DNA from: Ignelater luminosus
Taxonomy: Eukaryota > Arthropoda > Insecta > Coleoptera > Elateridae
Assembly: GCA_011009095.1 (NCBI GenBank)
Contig: VTPC01004094.1
Location: forward strand, 1 to 64,000
Direction: 5' to 3'
DNA: 64,000 bases
Numbering within the stretch: the stretch's first letter is position 1; every line of letters begins with the position of its first letter. Positions 12,801-25,800 of the stretch are shown piece by piece. Both the position numbers and the translations under genes were made by a program. The notes below the pieces were generated by a model. That model ran no database searches. It was given only the letters and a program-made list of their open reading frames with translations, and was not told the DNA's origin.

Positions 12801-13368
12801 CAGTAAAACCTTGCCTAGAAAAATAAATAAACAGTATTCAAGAAATGTAATAAATTAAATTTATAGAATAAATCCATAGAGACACTATTTGGTATTTGTA
12901 ATGATTCACTGTGAATATATTAATAACGTTTGCACTTTGCATATTACAAATAAAAATGCAATTTTGTAAAAACTGATTTTGATGTTTTCAAGTATTGAGT
13001 AGGAGTAAAAGTAAAAACTGAAAATTTTAAAAAAGTGAAATTGAACAACTTTAAGTTGAAATAGCAGTTTAGATTAAAACAAGGCACTTATGTAAATAAC
13101 AATTGAATGGAAATACATATCATGAATATATTTTATAAAATGTTCACTCTTTTTAAAGGAAAAAAAGCACACAGAAACAATTCGATTTGGTGATAAAAGT
13201 CAAAACAATGACTAAACATGAATAATGCAAACATTAATAAAACAAATTAACAAGTAAAATAACTTCCCAATATATGAAAATTGTTAAGCCATTCTTAAAC
13301 CAACCTTCATTTGGTTAGTATATACTGTATGAGGTATTAGTAAAGAAGATAACTTAACAATCTTCAAG
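9826..13368. other. Intergenic stretch between DNAI7 and the fatty acyl-CoA reductase gene
   Basis: Head-to-head spacer of about 3.5 kb. It should hold the missing 5' exon or exons of the upstream DNAI7 copy and the promoter of the reductase gene. Open frames at 10808-11032, 11941-12267 and 12272-12469 are short, low in complexity and show no recognisable motif. Broken coding-like stretches with in-frame stops occur on the minus strand around 10300-11650, possibly an old transposon, but I could not assign them. Confidence 0.45.
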
Positions 13369-16300
13369 ATGTCTAGTGGTAGTATTAAAGAATTTTATGC
13401 TGGCCGCAGCATATTCATCACTGGAGCAACTGGATTTATCGGAAAAGTACTAATAGAAAAAATTTTACGATCTTGCCCAAAAGTTGATAAGATTTACGCA
13501 TTGATTCGACCAAAGAGAGGAAAAACTCCTGAAGAACGTTTGAGAGCTCTCACTAATTTACCTGTAAGTAAATCGTTACAACTAGCTTATAATAAGGAAA
13601 ACGCTTTCAAGTAGTTTTAGAATTGCGCTTTGCTTGCATTATTATGAGAATGATGTATACTTAAAGTAGAAATAAACGATTACATCAGTAAATTCTGCTT
13701 CCGCTACATAAATATATTTATGTTTCGGCTAATTAAATAAGTAAGCCATCCCCAGAAAAAAATTATTTTATTTTATTTGAACATAATGCAGTACATAAAA
13801 GTTAATTAATAAAATGTATAGTGATAATAATAGTTAACAAGAATGAACTTAAAATTGATACATTGTGATTACTTGGAGATTAATAATAATAAGAGAATTT
13901 ACTGTAAAATTATTTTTAGTGCACAACATGTAAGTAGTATTGTCTACCAAAAATGAACTAAAAGTTAAGTGATGAAAAGTCTACCGTAGATGTATAGATA
14001 AATCATCTGTAAGGTAAACTTTGTTTCATTTTATTCTATCGCACAGGTTTTGAGCTATAGGCCTCCAAAATTGATCTATATTGTTTTTTGAATTCAATAG
14101 TAGTTTTTAATTGATTCTGACCAAAAATAATTTCTAATATATAGGTATGTTTGAGTGATGGTCAGATTACTGTATGAATAAATATGCAGTGTTAGTGTCA
14201 AAATTAAAAACTGAATATCTCTATGGAGGAAATACTAATTTATCCAAAATCTTATGCGGTTATGAGTTACGGTGGTCAATGCTTACGCAATTTTCTGATA
14301 GGAAGATAAAAAGTTTCTGTTTACGTTTTGTAATGTTACTGTCGATGTCGCTTAAAAATGATATCAAATAAAACAAAAAAAGCTAAAGGTTAATCTCACA
14401 GGTATGCTTCCATTGTATGTATAGTAGCAGTCATACATAGTTATGATATGATTATAAAGTCAATAAACGACTCTTCTACATACTATCGGCGCTAAAGTTA
14501 TATCCAGTAAAATACAAATGCAGACTATTTTCTATATTCCTTGGTCTTGCTTTAATTTATTTATATGCATTATAAAAAAAAACTCAGGCTAGTAACTCTT
14601 TACTAATTAAATAAATACTAAACTTATGGATAATCGCAAATAATCATAAGTGTAAATGATAGGTAAATAAGAATAAAATAAAGAAAGTATACTGACAATG
14701 AGAATGTTTTATTTTATATTTCTGAAATTTACTTAATTTGAAATTTTGATTTGATAACTTTTATTGATAAGTTCAAATTACCCTGAATTCTATATTAAAG
14801 AAACGAACTATAGAATTATTTTCTTCAAGTTGTAACCTTTAGCAGGGCCGGCGTAACCGATAGGGCGAGAGGGCAGCCAGATTTTTGGGGCAACCAAAAT
14901 TCAAAACCAGCAAAAAATTTTAATAACAAAATAATATTACATTGATTAATAATATAAATAAAAATTATAAAAAACTGTACACTACAGATAAGCTATACGG
15001 TGTAATAATTTATAAAAATTGACTACCAGCAATCAATAACCGTTGCATTTATTAATTTGTTAAGCGGACTTTTCTCTACCTTTAAGTATTAGGTATAACT
15101 GGTAAAAATGTGGAATTATTAAAAGCACCGTAATCTAACATCCTGTAGTAAATACTTTCTTTTATCCTAACATAAATGCAGTGGCGTATGTAGGGTGTGG
15201 CAGGCAGGGCGCGACACCATGTAGCACCCGTCTTTAACTTGGGCGTAAAAATTCGTAAAGCTAAGTACATTGGTTTCATGTTCGATTCGACTCCTGATCA
15301 GGCACATGGTGAGCAAGTTTCAGAAATAATAAGATATGTGGAAGTCGATTTTGAAAAAAGAAACAGTTTGTATACCACCTTGGTTTTATTCAGACGAACC
15401 TGAAAGATGCTAAGAACTTAGTTCAGACCATCTTGAACCAGTTAGAGAAGCATAAAATAGACTTAAAAAACTGTCGGTCACAGTGCTTTGATAACGCTGC
15501 TGTGATGGCTAGACACAAAAGTAGTGTTCAGGAAAGAATAAATGAGAAGAACCATTTGGCAGTGTTTATGAACTGTGATAACCACTCACTCAACTTGGTT
15601 AGTGTACACGCAGCCAAACAGGACGCAATAATGGTAACATTTTTTGGAACGATTCAAGCTCTCTACGTATTTTTTTCCTCGTCAACTCAACTCTGGGAAA
15701 AACTCAAAAACGCTGTGCCTACAGTTCTTAACTCAAGAGTCTATAACAAGATGGAGTGCAAGGGTAGAAGCTCTGAACACCACAAATAAATACCTTGATA
15801 TAGTTCAAGTTCTCCAGGTCATGATGGGCGGTACATATGAGACTAGTAAACCAAGAAGTGAAACTAGACAGTTGTATAACCGTATATTAAGTCACGATCT
15901 TCTGACACTATGTTTTTGGGATAAAGTACTTATTCCTATTGAACGGGTTCAAAAAAGACTGCAAGATCCGAGCATGGCTGCCTCAGATTTGAAAGCTCTC
16001 AAAGATCATTTTCACAATGAAAGAGAAACTTTGGTAACTAAAGCTTTAGAAGTTGGATTTAGACTCTGTCAAGATTGGAATGTTGAACCCAAACAATGAC
16101 CAAGACGAAAAAAAAGAATGACTCGTGAGACGTCGACCGATGCCGGGGGAACAGCTAAACAGGAAATTGAAACAGTCATGAAGAGAACAATTGACCGTCT
16201 TCTTACGGAAATGGCTGATAGGTTCACTCGTTTGCATGAAAAGAACAAGAAGTTTGGGTTTCTACTTGACATTGAAGAATTGTCTCACAGCAGTGACAGT

Positions 16301-19300
16301 GACATCTTAAAACAAAAATGCGAAAATTTGGAAAATCTCTACAACTGCGATGTTGATGGTCAACAACTATATGAATAAATCTTGGACTTCAGAATGTTAC
16401 TTACAAACCGGACCAGCATTAAAATATCAGACCTAAAGAAGTTCTGCAATTTATTGTGCAATATGGAGATGAAAGCTTATTTCCAAATCTTCTTTTAGCG
16501 ATCCAAGTAAGGTTAACAATTTCTGTATTCATTGCTAGCTGTGAGAAATCTTTCAGCAAATTACAATTAATTTTAAATTATGCGAGAGCCTCCATGGGTC
16601 AAAATCAATTATGCGATCTTGTTATACTGAGTATTGAAAGGGAAGAAGCTGCAAAGACTGATTTCGACTTCGTTATTGAAACATTTGCATCAGTGAAGCC
16701 AAGGAAGGTACAGATGTAATAAGCTCCTTCTGGAAGATTTATCTGGATTTTTCTTGACCTCGACATACGGAGTGCGTAACTCAGAGGACATGCAGTTAAA
16801 AAAGATCTGATAAGTGTGTCCAAAATTCGAGGTTCGCCATTGGGATCTCGTAATGGTAAGAGATACGAAGTCGGTTAAATGAGATAAAAGTTGCCGAGTC
16901 GAAGGGCCAGTTTACTGGCGTTCTTGTTTTCTTTTAAGAATGCATAGTCTACTAGACAGCAATTCTAGTTACAGCCTAGCAGGCAAAATGGTAAGATCTA
17001 GATTTATTAGAATCTAGGGTAATCGAGTAAATTTTGCCTAGGGGCGGCCAAAACCGTAGCGCTGGTCCTTTAGCCCTTTAGAGAAGATTAGTTGTTCGTT
17101 TATATCTCATAAACGTTATGCCGGGCCTGTAGATATGAAGAAACTAAATAAAGCTTGTCTCCCTGACACATCATTTGCTGCCTCAGACGACAACTTAAAT
17201 TTTCAATCAGCCTGTTCAAAAGTCACAGAAAGAATTTTCAATCTTTCTGGTATATTTAACTTTTGATTGCATTATTGCTTTCCTTAATGTTGTTCATATG
17301 TTTGTTCAACTATAGTGTATAAAGCTTCACAATTTCTTGAATGTTTCCGTCTGTTTGTTCTAGTACTGTCAGTAAGTTTTATGAATTTTAAGAAATCAGA
17401 GACAGAAGTTTACTACCTGTTGGTATTTAAAAAACAGGGGGATAACATTTGCTTCAACAATGCAAAAGAATTTCTCTGATAAATGTGGCATATTTCTGTA
17501 CAAGTCATAAAAGAAGCATTTAAAATTTGCTGTCAATTTATCTATTACCTAGTTATTTACTCTTTACTACTTTTAATTTCATTTATGTAGAAACAAGGGT
17601 AACGAGAAGAAAGGGTTTTCCATGACAGAAATACGTTGTATTCGCAATGTTTCAAAAGTATGAGAATTGGCATAATATTTGTCTAGGGAACCACTTATCA
17701 GAGTAACATGAAATTTGAGATGTATACTGAAATGATTAAAATCTATTAGTGCATTCTTTTCCACGACTCTATCTAAATTAGCGTTCGAGACACACCTTCA
17801 ACTTGACTCTTTTAACGAGGTGTTAAATTCGACATCATTAGAGAACTTATTTTTGTGTACAATGTTTTAAATAAAGCCTTAACCCTCCCCTGCATCATGC
17901 CATTTGAAACACAGAGAAATCTTTAGATAAACCGTGTCATTACAAGAATTCACAAAACTGTAAAGTTGCAAACCAAGTTTGGGAAATTACACATATGGAT
18001 TTTGACAATGTTATTAAATGTCTTAATATTGTGAGAAAAATGTTAGGAATTTACCATAAACACTTGTAGACAGCAGATTAGTTCGAAATTATGCATTACA
18101 TCGAGATGTAAAAAATCTTTATATTAGGATCGGTGCTAAGGTATTTGATGCCTATTGCAGAATTTCCTAAGAAGCCTTCATACAGTAAATAGGAAATAGG
18201 ATGGTGGGTTTAATGCCAGTTTCGGTTGTTTTATTTTTCACTGTGCGGCGCCTAGTTAGCGCGATGCCTATGGCAAGCTGCCTCATTTAACGTCCTTCAG
18301 TTGATCCTAGGAAAAAGCAAAACTCGTTTTGGCATTGAATTCATATTACGTAAATTCAGTAACAAAGGTCTTTTCACATAGTTTCACCTCTTTCGAAACA
18401 CGTTGTATATATTTACTTGTGTTATAGTGTGTCGTGTGAAAAATACAAACTTCATTTTTGAAACACATAGATAGGTTTATATTACATAGTTACTACGATC
18501 AAAAGAATTCCGGAATTTTTTTTTGCAATGTTTCTAGAGTGAATCTAATGACAGAATCACGTCCAGCGATATTCAAAAACCTAAGTCTAAGATAGGAATT
18601 CAAAATGTCTATTATTACAGCTTCTATGTTATTATCGGTGTTTATTCACCCACGTTTGGTTGTAACTAAAAACAGAGTGCCATGGAACAAATGCTTTAGT
18701 GTTTGTTTATCCCTTAATTGAACGACCAAACCCTCACCGGACCTCACACCCTTGAACGTTTACTCCTGAGCTTATGCATTTTTCAGTACGTCTAGATGTG
18801 CATGTGAAATGCAAAACATGGAAGATTATATTCAACGCAGTGTCTATTCCTTATGTAGTACTTTAAACTTTAGCCTAGTCAGCCTATAGGATAATATGGC
18901 CCTGGCATTTAAAGGTTTGGTAACGTACACCTTTATTTTAATTGCACCTCAGAAGTAAAAGTTCAAGAATGTGAGGTTCGGATACGGTACCGGCTAAAAT
19001 AACCACTAAAGCAATTCTCTTTAACACAGAAAGAAGAGTTATCTAGCTGTAGAGCTTACAACGCAACACATAAGTTGAAAAAATGATTCAAAACTTTCAT
19101 CAAATTGCCCTATTGTATTATTTTAGCGTTATTTAGAGATCGTAGAATTCCCATAAATTTTATTAACACTATAGTTTTTTCTATCTGAGGAATTCACTAT
19201 TTACTGTCTTATCTAAAAACACAACATTGTTTTTACCGTCCTAAGCTAGGTTTCTATCGCAGAAAATCATAACCTTATTATTATTAACAATTATAGAAAG

Positions 19301-22300
19301 ACTTATTATAACTAACAATAAACTTCTAGGTCTATAAAATGTATAGTAACAAAACAAGCCCATAATAAAATTTAAGTAACTTGAACAAAAAGTTGTTTTC
19401 TTTAAGGTCTTACAATAGTATATTACACGAAGATTCACATAACTGATGTTACGTCACAATTTGAACTACGCTTTCATTAAAACAGTTTTTGTAAAAACTT
19501 TCTTAAGAAAGTTGACAAGTAGGTACGTGCTTAATAACGATAGCTAGATAAAAAAAAAATTTGGAGATCAAAGTAGTCCTTCACCCCCAAAACCATTTTT
19601 GAGACAATAGGTTCTATGTTGTAAATTAATCCTGGGTAGTGGATGCATTTCAAATCACATGTCTGTAGTGGTAGTAGTAACGGAGTTACTAAAAAAGATA
19701 CTTTTTCTAGTAAAACTTTCTCGATTCTTCAAAAATAATATTGTAAAAGTGGCAGCTAGTTGGTTTCACTGTACAGGGTGATCAAAAATTGCAAATCTCT
19801 AAATTTCTTTAATGGAACACTCCGTATCTGATATCTTGTTTTTGAAATTCGAAAACAAAGAAAATGTCATTTTAATGATAAAATTGATAAAAATAGAAGT
19901 ATCCTAAAAAGATGTGGGAAACACTAAAATTAATTATGGGGAAGCCGAAAAATACACTCGAAAGCATAGATTTTGAAAATTTTAATTTAGGGATTGAGAG
20001 TACGTCAGATAAATTAAATCAATATTTTATTCAAGGCTTAAATGATATACTTAAGAATTTTTACACTAAACAAAGTGATGCAGCTGTAACCAGCACCTTG
20101 GCAAATTTGAGAAATGCAAATTATTTAAATATTTACTATTATAGAATTTAATGATATTAATATTTTTGATGTGAGAAATATAATTTACAAGTGAAAAATT
20201 AAAACTAGCCTCGACGATGTGGGAGTAATATTACTGATGGAACTATTTGGAGTTATTGGATATCCGCTCTTAGAAATGGGATGTTCCCGAATAATCTTAA
20301 AATTAATACTGTCTTACCTATACCAAAAGTTAATAATTCAATTAAAGTGCGTGAGCTTCGTCCAATTAATTTATTACCATTTTGCAAAAAAATTCTGGAA
20401 AAAGTCGCATTTAAACAACTTTCAGCGTTTTTTGAAGAGAGTCACCTAATTTACTGTGCACAATCGGGATTTAGGAAAATACTTTTGGTGGGAAACAGCT
20501 GCACAGTACTTGTTAACTGATTGAAAAATTTAATTAGCTTCTAATAATATAATTCTAGCTACTTTCATTGATATCAAAAGAGCGTTTGAAACAGTTAATA
20601 TAGAAATTCTTATCGAAAAATAGTATTTCAATGACCATCCTTCTATTTAACAAATCGTCGACAAATTGTTAATTTAAAAACGCGCATTCTTGAGAGTTAC
20701 CTATCGCCGTGGGGTTACCACAAGCTAGCGCCTTGTGACCCCTTTTGTTCCTGATTTACATTAATGACATTTATCTTGTTATAAATAAATACAAAATTGT
20801 ATTGTACGCGGACAGTGCTCTAATTTATGCTACCATGCTAAGACATGTATTATTAATATGAACGAAAAAAAATTATCAGGTTGGTTTTGTAACAACAAAT
20901 TAATGCTTAACGTAAAAAAGACTAAATCATGTTTATACCTTCTAAAATAGACTACCATAAATTTAAAAATGAATTAACGGAGCATAGTGTTTATATTGAT
21001 AACATAGCATTAGAGTACGTCATAGAAATAAAATATTTAGGAGTTAAAATTGACAACAGATTAACGTTTAATGCATATCACGATTTTATTTGTAAAAAGG
21101 TAAGCACAAAAAGCACTAGGGTTCCTCCACAGGGTTGGCGATAATTTAACTATCTATATTCTATAATAAAATTTCATTTTCAATGTATTACTCTACTGTT
21201 CTTGTCTTCTTAAATGATTAACAAATAAAACGATTACAGTTATTACAAAATCGCGCCATGCGGACGATTTTACAGTGTTGCAAACGTACCGCAATCTACG
21301 ATATGTTATCACAACTTAATTGATTCGGTATAAAAAAATTCGTATATTTTAACGAAATGGGGTTTTTATACAAAGTTCCTAAAAGAATATTTGTCTAATT
21401 ATTTGGCTTCTTTTATTTAACACACTAACAAAATACATAATAACAATACGCGCAGTCAAAATGAGTTTAAACCGGTAAACACGATTAATACGTCAAAATG
21501 AAAGAAAAACGTTTTTGTAGACAGGTTAAGATTATAAATAACCAACTGTCGGATACGGTACGCGAAGCTGCCTCATTATTGTTATCGTCAGGACTAGTTG
21601 AAATTAGGATGATAAGTTATTATCTATATTTATGCTTCACATTTATTTTTATTTTTTATTTTATAGATTTATGTTTTGTACAAGATTACTATTTTTATTA
21701 GCATGTTTTATATTCTGTTTCATTATGTTTATTGTTTACATGTTTTTTATACTTACATTTTATATTTACTATATTTTTAAATATTTGTCTTGTTGTTATA
21801 ATCTGTATTTGTACGAGGTATGTGAGAAAAGTAATGAGACTGATTTCATACTAACCAAAGTTTTTTTTTTCAAACAACAATGTTATCCCCTTCAAAGTAG
21901 TTCCCTTGGGCAGCTATACACCGGCGGAGTTGTTCCCACTCTTGGTAGCAGCGCTGGAAGTCTTCAACTGGTATGGCTTTTAACTGGTCGGTCACAGTCT
22001 TTTGAATGTTCTCCAGAGTTCCAAAATGACGTCCTTTTAGGACATGTTTCAATTTCGGGAAAAGGAAAAAGTCACAAGGACTCAAATCAGATGAATAGGG
22101 GGGATGAGGAACAACAGTAATGCGTTTTGAGGTCAAAAATTCACTGATGGAAATTGCTGTGACACGGAGCATTGTCATGATGTCTGTCAAAATTTGATGC
22201 ACGGTGAAAGTGTTTAAATTTAACTGTTCACTCATCATCCTTGTTGTTAAACGACGGTCTGACCTCACAAGAGCCCTCACACGTTCAACGTTCTCGTCAG

Positions 22301-22753
22301 TTTTTGAAGTTGAAGGTCTCCCTGAGCGAGGTTCATCTTCAACGTGTTCTCGGCCGTCCAAAAATGATTTGTGCCAGCGGAAAACTTGTGCTCTTGATAA
22401 GCACTGTTCCCCATAGACCTGTTTCAACTTTTCAAAAGTCACACTCGCGGATTCACCAAGTTTAACACAAAACTTTATTGCACAACGTTGCTCTAAATTC
22501 CGATGCTCCATTTCTGTAACACACAACAAAAACACAACTTCACTGATGGCGCTGTCAAAAATAATGTGTTAGCTGTACGGAGTTGTAACTCGGACTGAGG
22601 AAGTGGAAGCGATAAACAAACCGGTTTAGCACAGGCCGGTAGACACAACGTTGCCAGATCTTTCGCAGTGTTGCCAGTCTCATTACTTTTCTCACACACC
22701 TCGTATGTATATGAAATAGCTTATTTAGCTAAAATAAACACTACTGCTGCTAT

Positions 22754-22805
<52 letters not shown>

Positions 22806-22815
22806 NNNNNNNNNN

Positions 22816-22864
<49 letters not shown>

Positions 22865-25800
22865 GCTACAAAGAACATGTATACTAAACTTCAGCTTGTT
22901 TCTAATTAGTTCCGTTATTTAACGAAATTAGTCTAATATGATTGCACCAAGTAGTTTGCGACTCTAGTCTTAACAAATATTGCATGATACAGTGATTAAT
23001 TACTATTTTATAATTGAATCTATACGTTTATTGCAGTTATTTGACAAACTAAAAGAACAATATCCAGATGCTATCGAGAAGAAATTAAGAGCAATTACGG
23101 GAGATACTACTGAGATAGGATTAGGTAATTTCTATTACCTACTCTTTTTGTTTATTCGTGTTTTTTTGTATATTTTGGACAAATAGTTTCTGTTTTACTA
23201 AACTGGAACTGTTTTTAGGCCTTTCAGAAGAAGATAAAAAAGAATTAGTAGAAAACATTTCTATAATCTTCCATGGCGCAGCATCTGTAAGATTCAATGA
23301 TTCTCTAAGGAAAGCAGTAATTATGAATACTAGAGGAACCCGCGAAGTAATTGAATTAGGTTACGAAATGAAGAAATTAGAGGTAAAATGTATAGTGTTT
23401 TGGAATTAAACAAACTATATCTTTGATAACATCTAGGTATTCTTACACACTTCAACAACATACTGTCATACTGATAAAGCAGTGGTGGCAGAACAATTAT
23501 ATCCAGCCCATGCAGACTGGCGAAAGACTATAGAAATAGCTGAAAATATGGATGAGCACGTCTTGCAAACTTTAACTTCAAAATATATTACTCCTTTGCC
23601 GAATACTTATACATTTACTAAATCTTTGGCTGAACATGTCGTTAATGATATGTGTAAGGATAGAATACCAGCAGTTATTATGAGACCTTCAATCGGTAAC
23701 TTTTGTGTATAATTATACAGGGCTTTCATTTGAAAACTTCCCACCTTGAATAACTCTTTAATTAGTAATATTATCAAAAATCGCTGAAATGCGTCGATTT
23801 TGTTTTGGAGGGGGACATTTAATAACCTATTTGAATCAGCCGGGAAACTTTCACCTTCCCCCCAACTACCCCCACCCCAAAATCTTAAACGGCATTACCA
23901 TATGTGTGATATATCATTTTAAATGGTATAAGATTCTCAACCTTTTACATCAAAGAAAATTAAAATTAGCCTAGCCGTTCGTGAATTACAGACAGAAATG
24001 TATTTAATTCAATCAATACATTTCTGTCTCTAGTGCATGAAAGGCTGGGCCGATTTTAATTTTCTTTAATGTAAAAGATTGAGAATTTTATACCCTTTAA
24101 AATAAAATATCATTAAAATTCTGTGGTGGGCGTGATTGGGGGGAGGGTGGAAGTTTCTCAACTGATTAAAATAGGTTATTAAATGCCCCCCTTCAAAACA
24201 AAATTAACGTGTTTCAGCGATTTTTGATAACTTTACTAATTAAAGGGTTATTCAAGGTGGGAAGTTTTCAAATGAAAGCCCTGCATATTTAAAATGTATT
24301 AAGTCTGTAAATAAATAAAAAACAAATAATATTGTAGTTATATCAACAAGGAATGACCCAATAATTGGTTGGGTTGATAATTATATGGGTCCCATGGGAA
24401 TGCTGGTGGCATGTGGAAAAGGTTTGCAAAATGATATCAAAAACGTGGAGAAAATGAATTGTCATTCTTAATTTGTAGGAATATTACGAACTTCTTACTC
24501 AAACCCAAATACAATAGCTGATTATATGCCTGTTGATATGGCTGTAAGAGCACTTCTAATGTCAGCTTGGCAAAAAGGAATTTCTACGTAAGTTACTGTC
24601 TAAAGCTTTGCTAATCAAACTAATACAAACTTCAATTTATCCCTGCGTTGAAGTAAAGTTTTACATCTTGGGTATTATACAATATAACAATTATTGGTTT
24701 GTAAATACAACGACGTTCAGAATCTGACTCACCTTTATCGTAACTCCCTGCTTAAAACAACCAAATAAAAAGGTTATGTTTTCAGTTAGGCGCGTTGTTT
24801 CTAAGAAATCTGTAAACCTATCTAAGTATGATAAACAAAATAAAATATGTAAAGGGTATAACCAACTACTTGTACTATACACTATACAGTGTGTCCGAAA
24901 ATACGGCCAGACCGAAATATACGATAGTCAGATGGTTGATTACGAAACGCCTTCATCATCTTAGGAATGGTTGACTGTATTAAGGTGAAATATTTTATGC
25001 GGTTTTTATTGTAAGGCGTCTCCTGGTTTATAAATTTTTGAAACGATGTACCTCAACAAAGACAAAGATGTACGAGGTGCTAAATAAATTATACCTGTTT
25101 TAGAAATTACTCTTTAGCGATTAGCTTTATCAGCTTCAGAATTGTAGAGTAGAGCAAATAAAATTTATTTAACTTTATACCATTGAAAAAGTCATTTCAA
25201 ATTGCAATTACTACCTAATGGAAGAAATGTTAAATACAACTTTCATCTGATATGCACCGTTTCTAAAAGTAAAAGTAAGTTTTTCTAACTTCGTTTTTAA
25301 ATTAATCACAGACACTCGTCAAAGTCAGAATTTATTACTTAATTATATTCTAAGAATATTTTGATATTAATTACAATTAATCAGTCTAGATTATTTGTCA
25401 ATGTTTAGATAAAATGATTAGATCATTAGTGAAAACCTAAAAAACTTTTGATAAATAGAGAAACAAAAAGTTTAGGTAAACTTTTCATTATTTATTCTAA
25501 TTTGCTTTATTTAAATACTTGTTTCTATTATATTGCGTGTAAAACGTAAATTAGGTAAAGAACTTACCATATTCTCAACACTAGATTTTCAAACTATTGA
25601 TCAAACTCTTTAGTAAACAGTTGAATGTAGGAAGTATAAGAAATGTATAGTGTGCATTCTGCTCATTTGTTCTTATACCATTACCACTGTACACTATTTC
25701 TTTAAACAACATAAAAATTTATTAATAAAAAAATTAAATTAAAAACATTAAAACTTAATTCTGAATTACAAATTTATACTCAAAATGTTTATTTTAAGGC

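Larger units (their letters stand above)
19865..22865 (+). mobile_element. 5'-truncated, decayed non-LTR retrotransposon (Jockey/CR1-like), interrupted by a mariner
   Basis: Reverse-transcriptase motifs occur in order with frameshifts: [10 protein letters not shown] (19912), [16 protein letters not shown] (about 20356), FIDIKRAFE (about 20565), GLPQASAL then [10 protein letters not shown] (about 20705-20765), YADSALIY (about 20797) and [13 protein letters not shown] (about 21033). The catalytic YADD box reads YADS, so even apart from stops the enzyme is dead. The sequence continues through AT-rich 3' sequence, resumes after the nested mariner at 22704, and ends in an (ACT)n tract, consistent with the simple-repeat tails of several non-LTR clades. 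The 5' part (endonuclease) is absent, as is common after incomplete reverse transcription. Clade assignment is tentative. Confidence 0.7.

Noticed and set aside
22752-22865. Possible CRISPR-like array
   Set aside because: It is a simple trinucleotide repeat without spacers, and the genome is eukaryotic.
22668-22922. 84-codon frame with poly-Thr and poly-Leu
   Set aside because: It is the (ACT)n microsatellite read through the 10-base gap.
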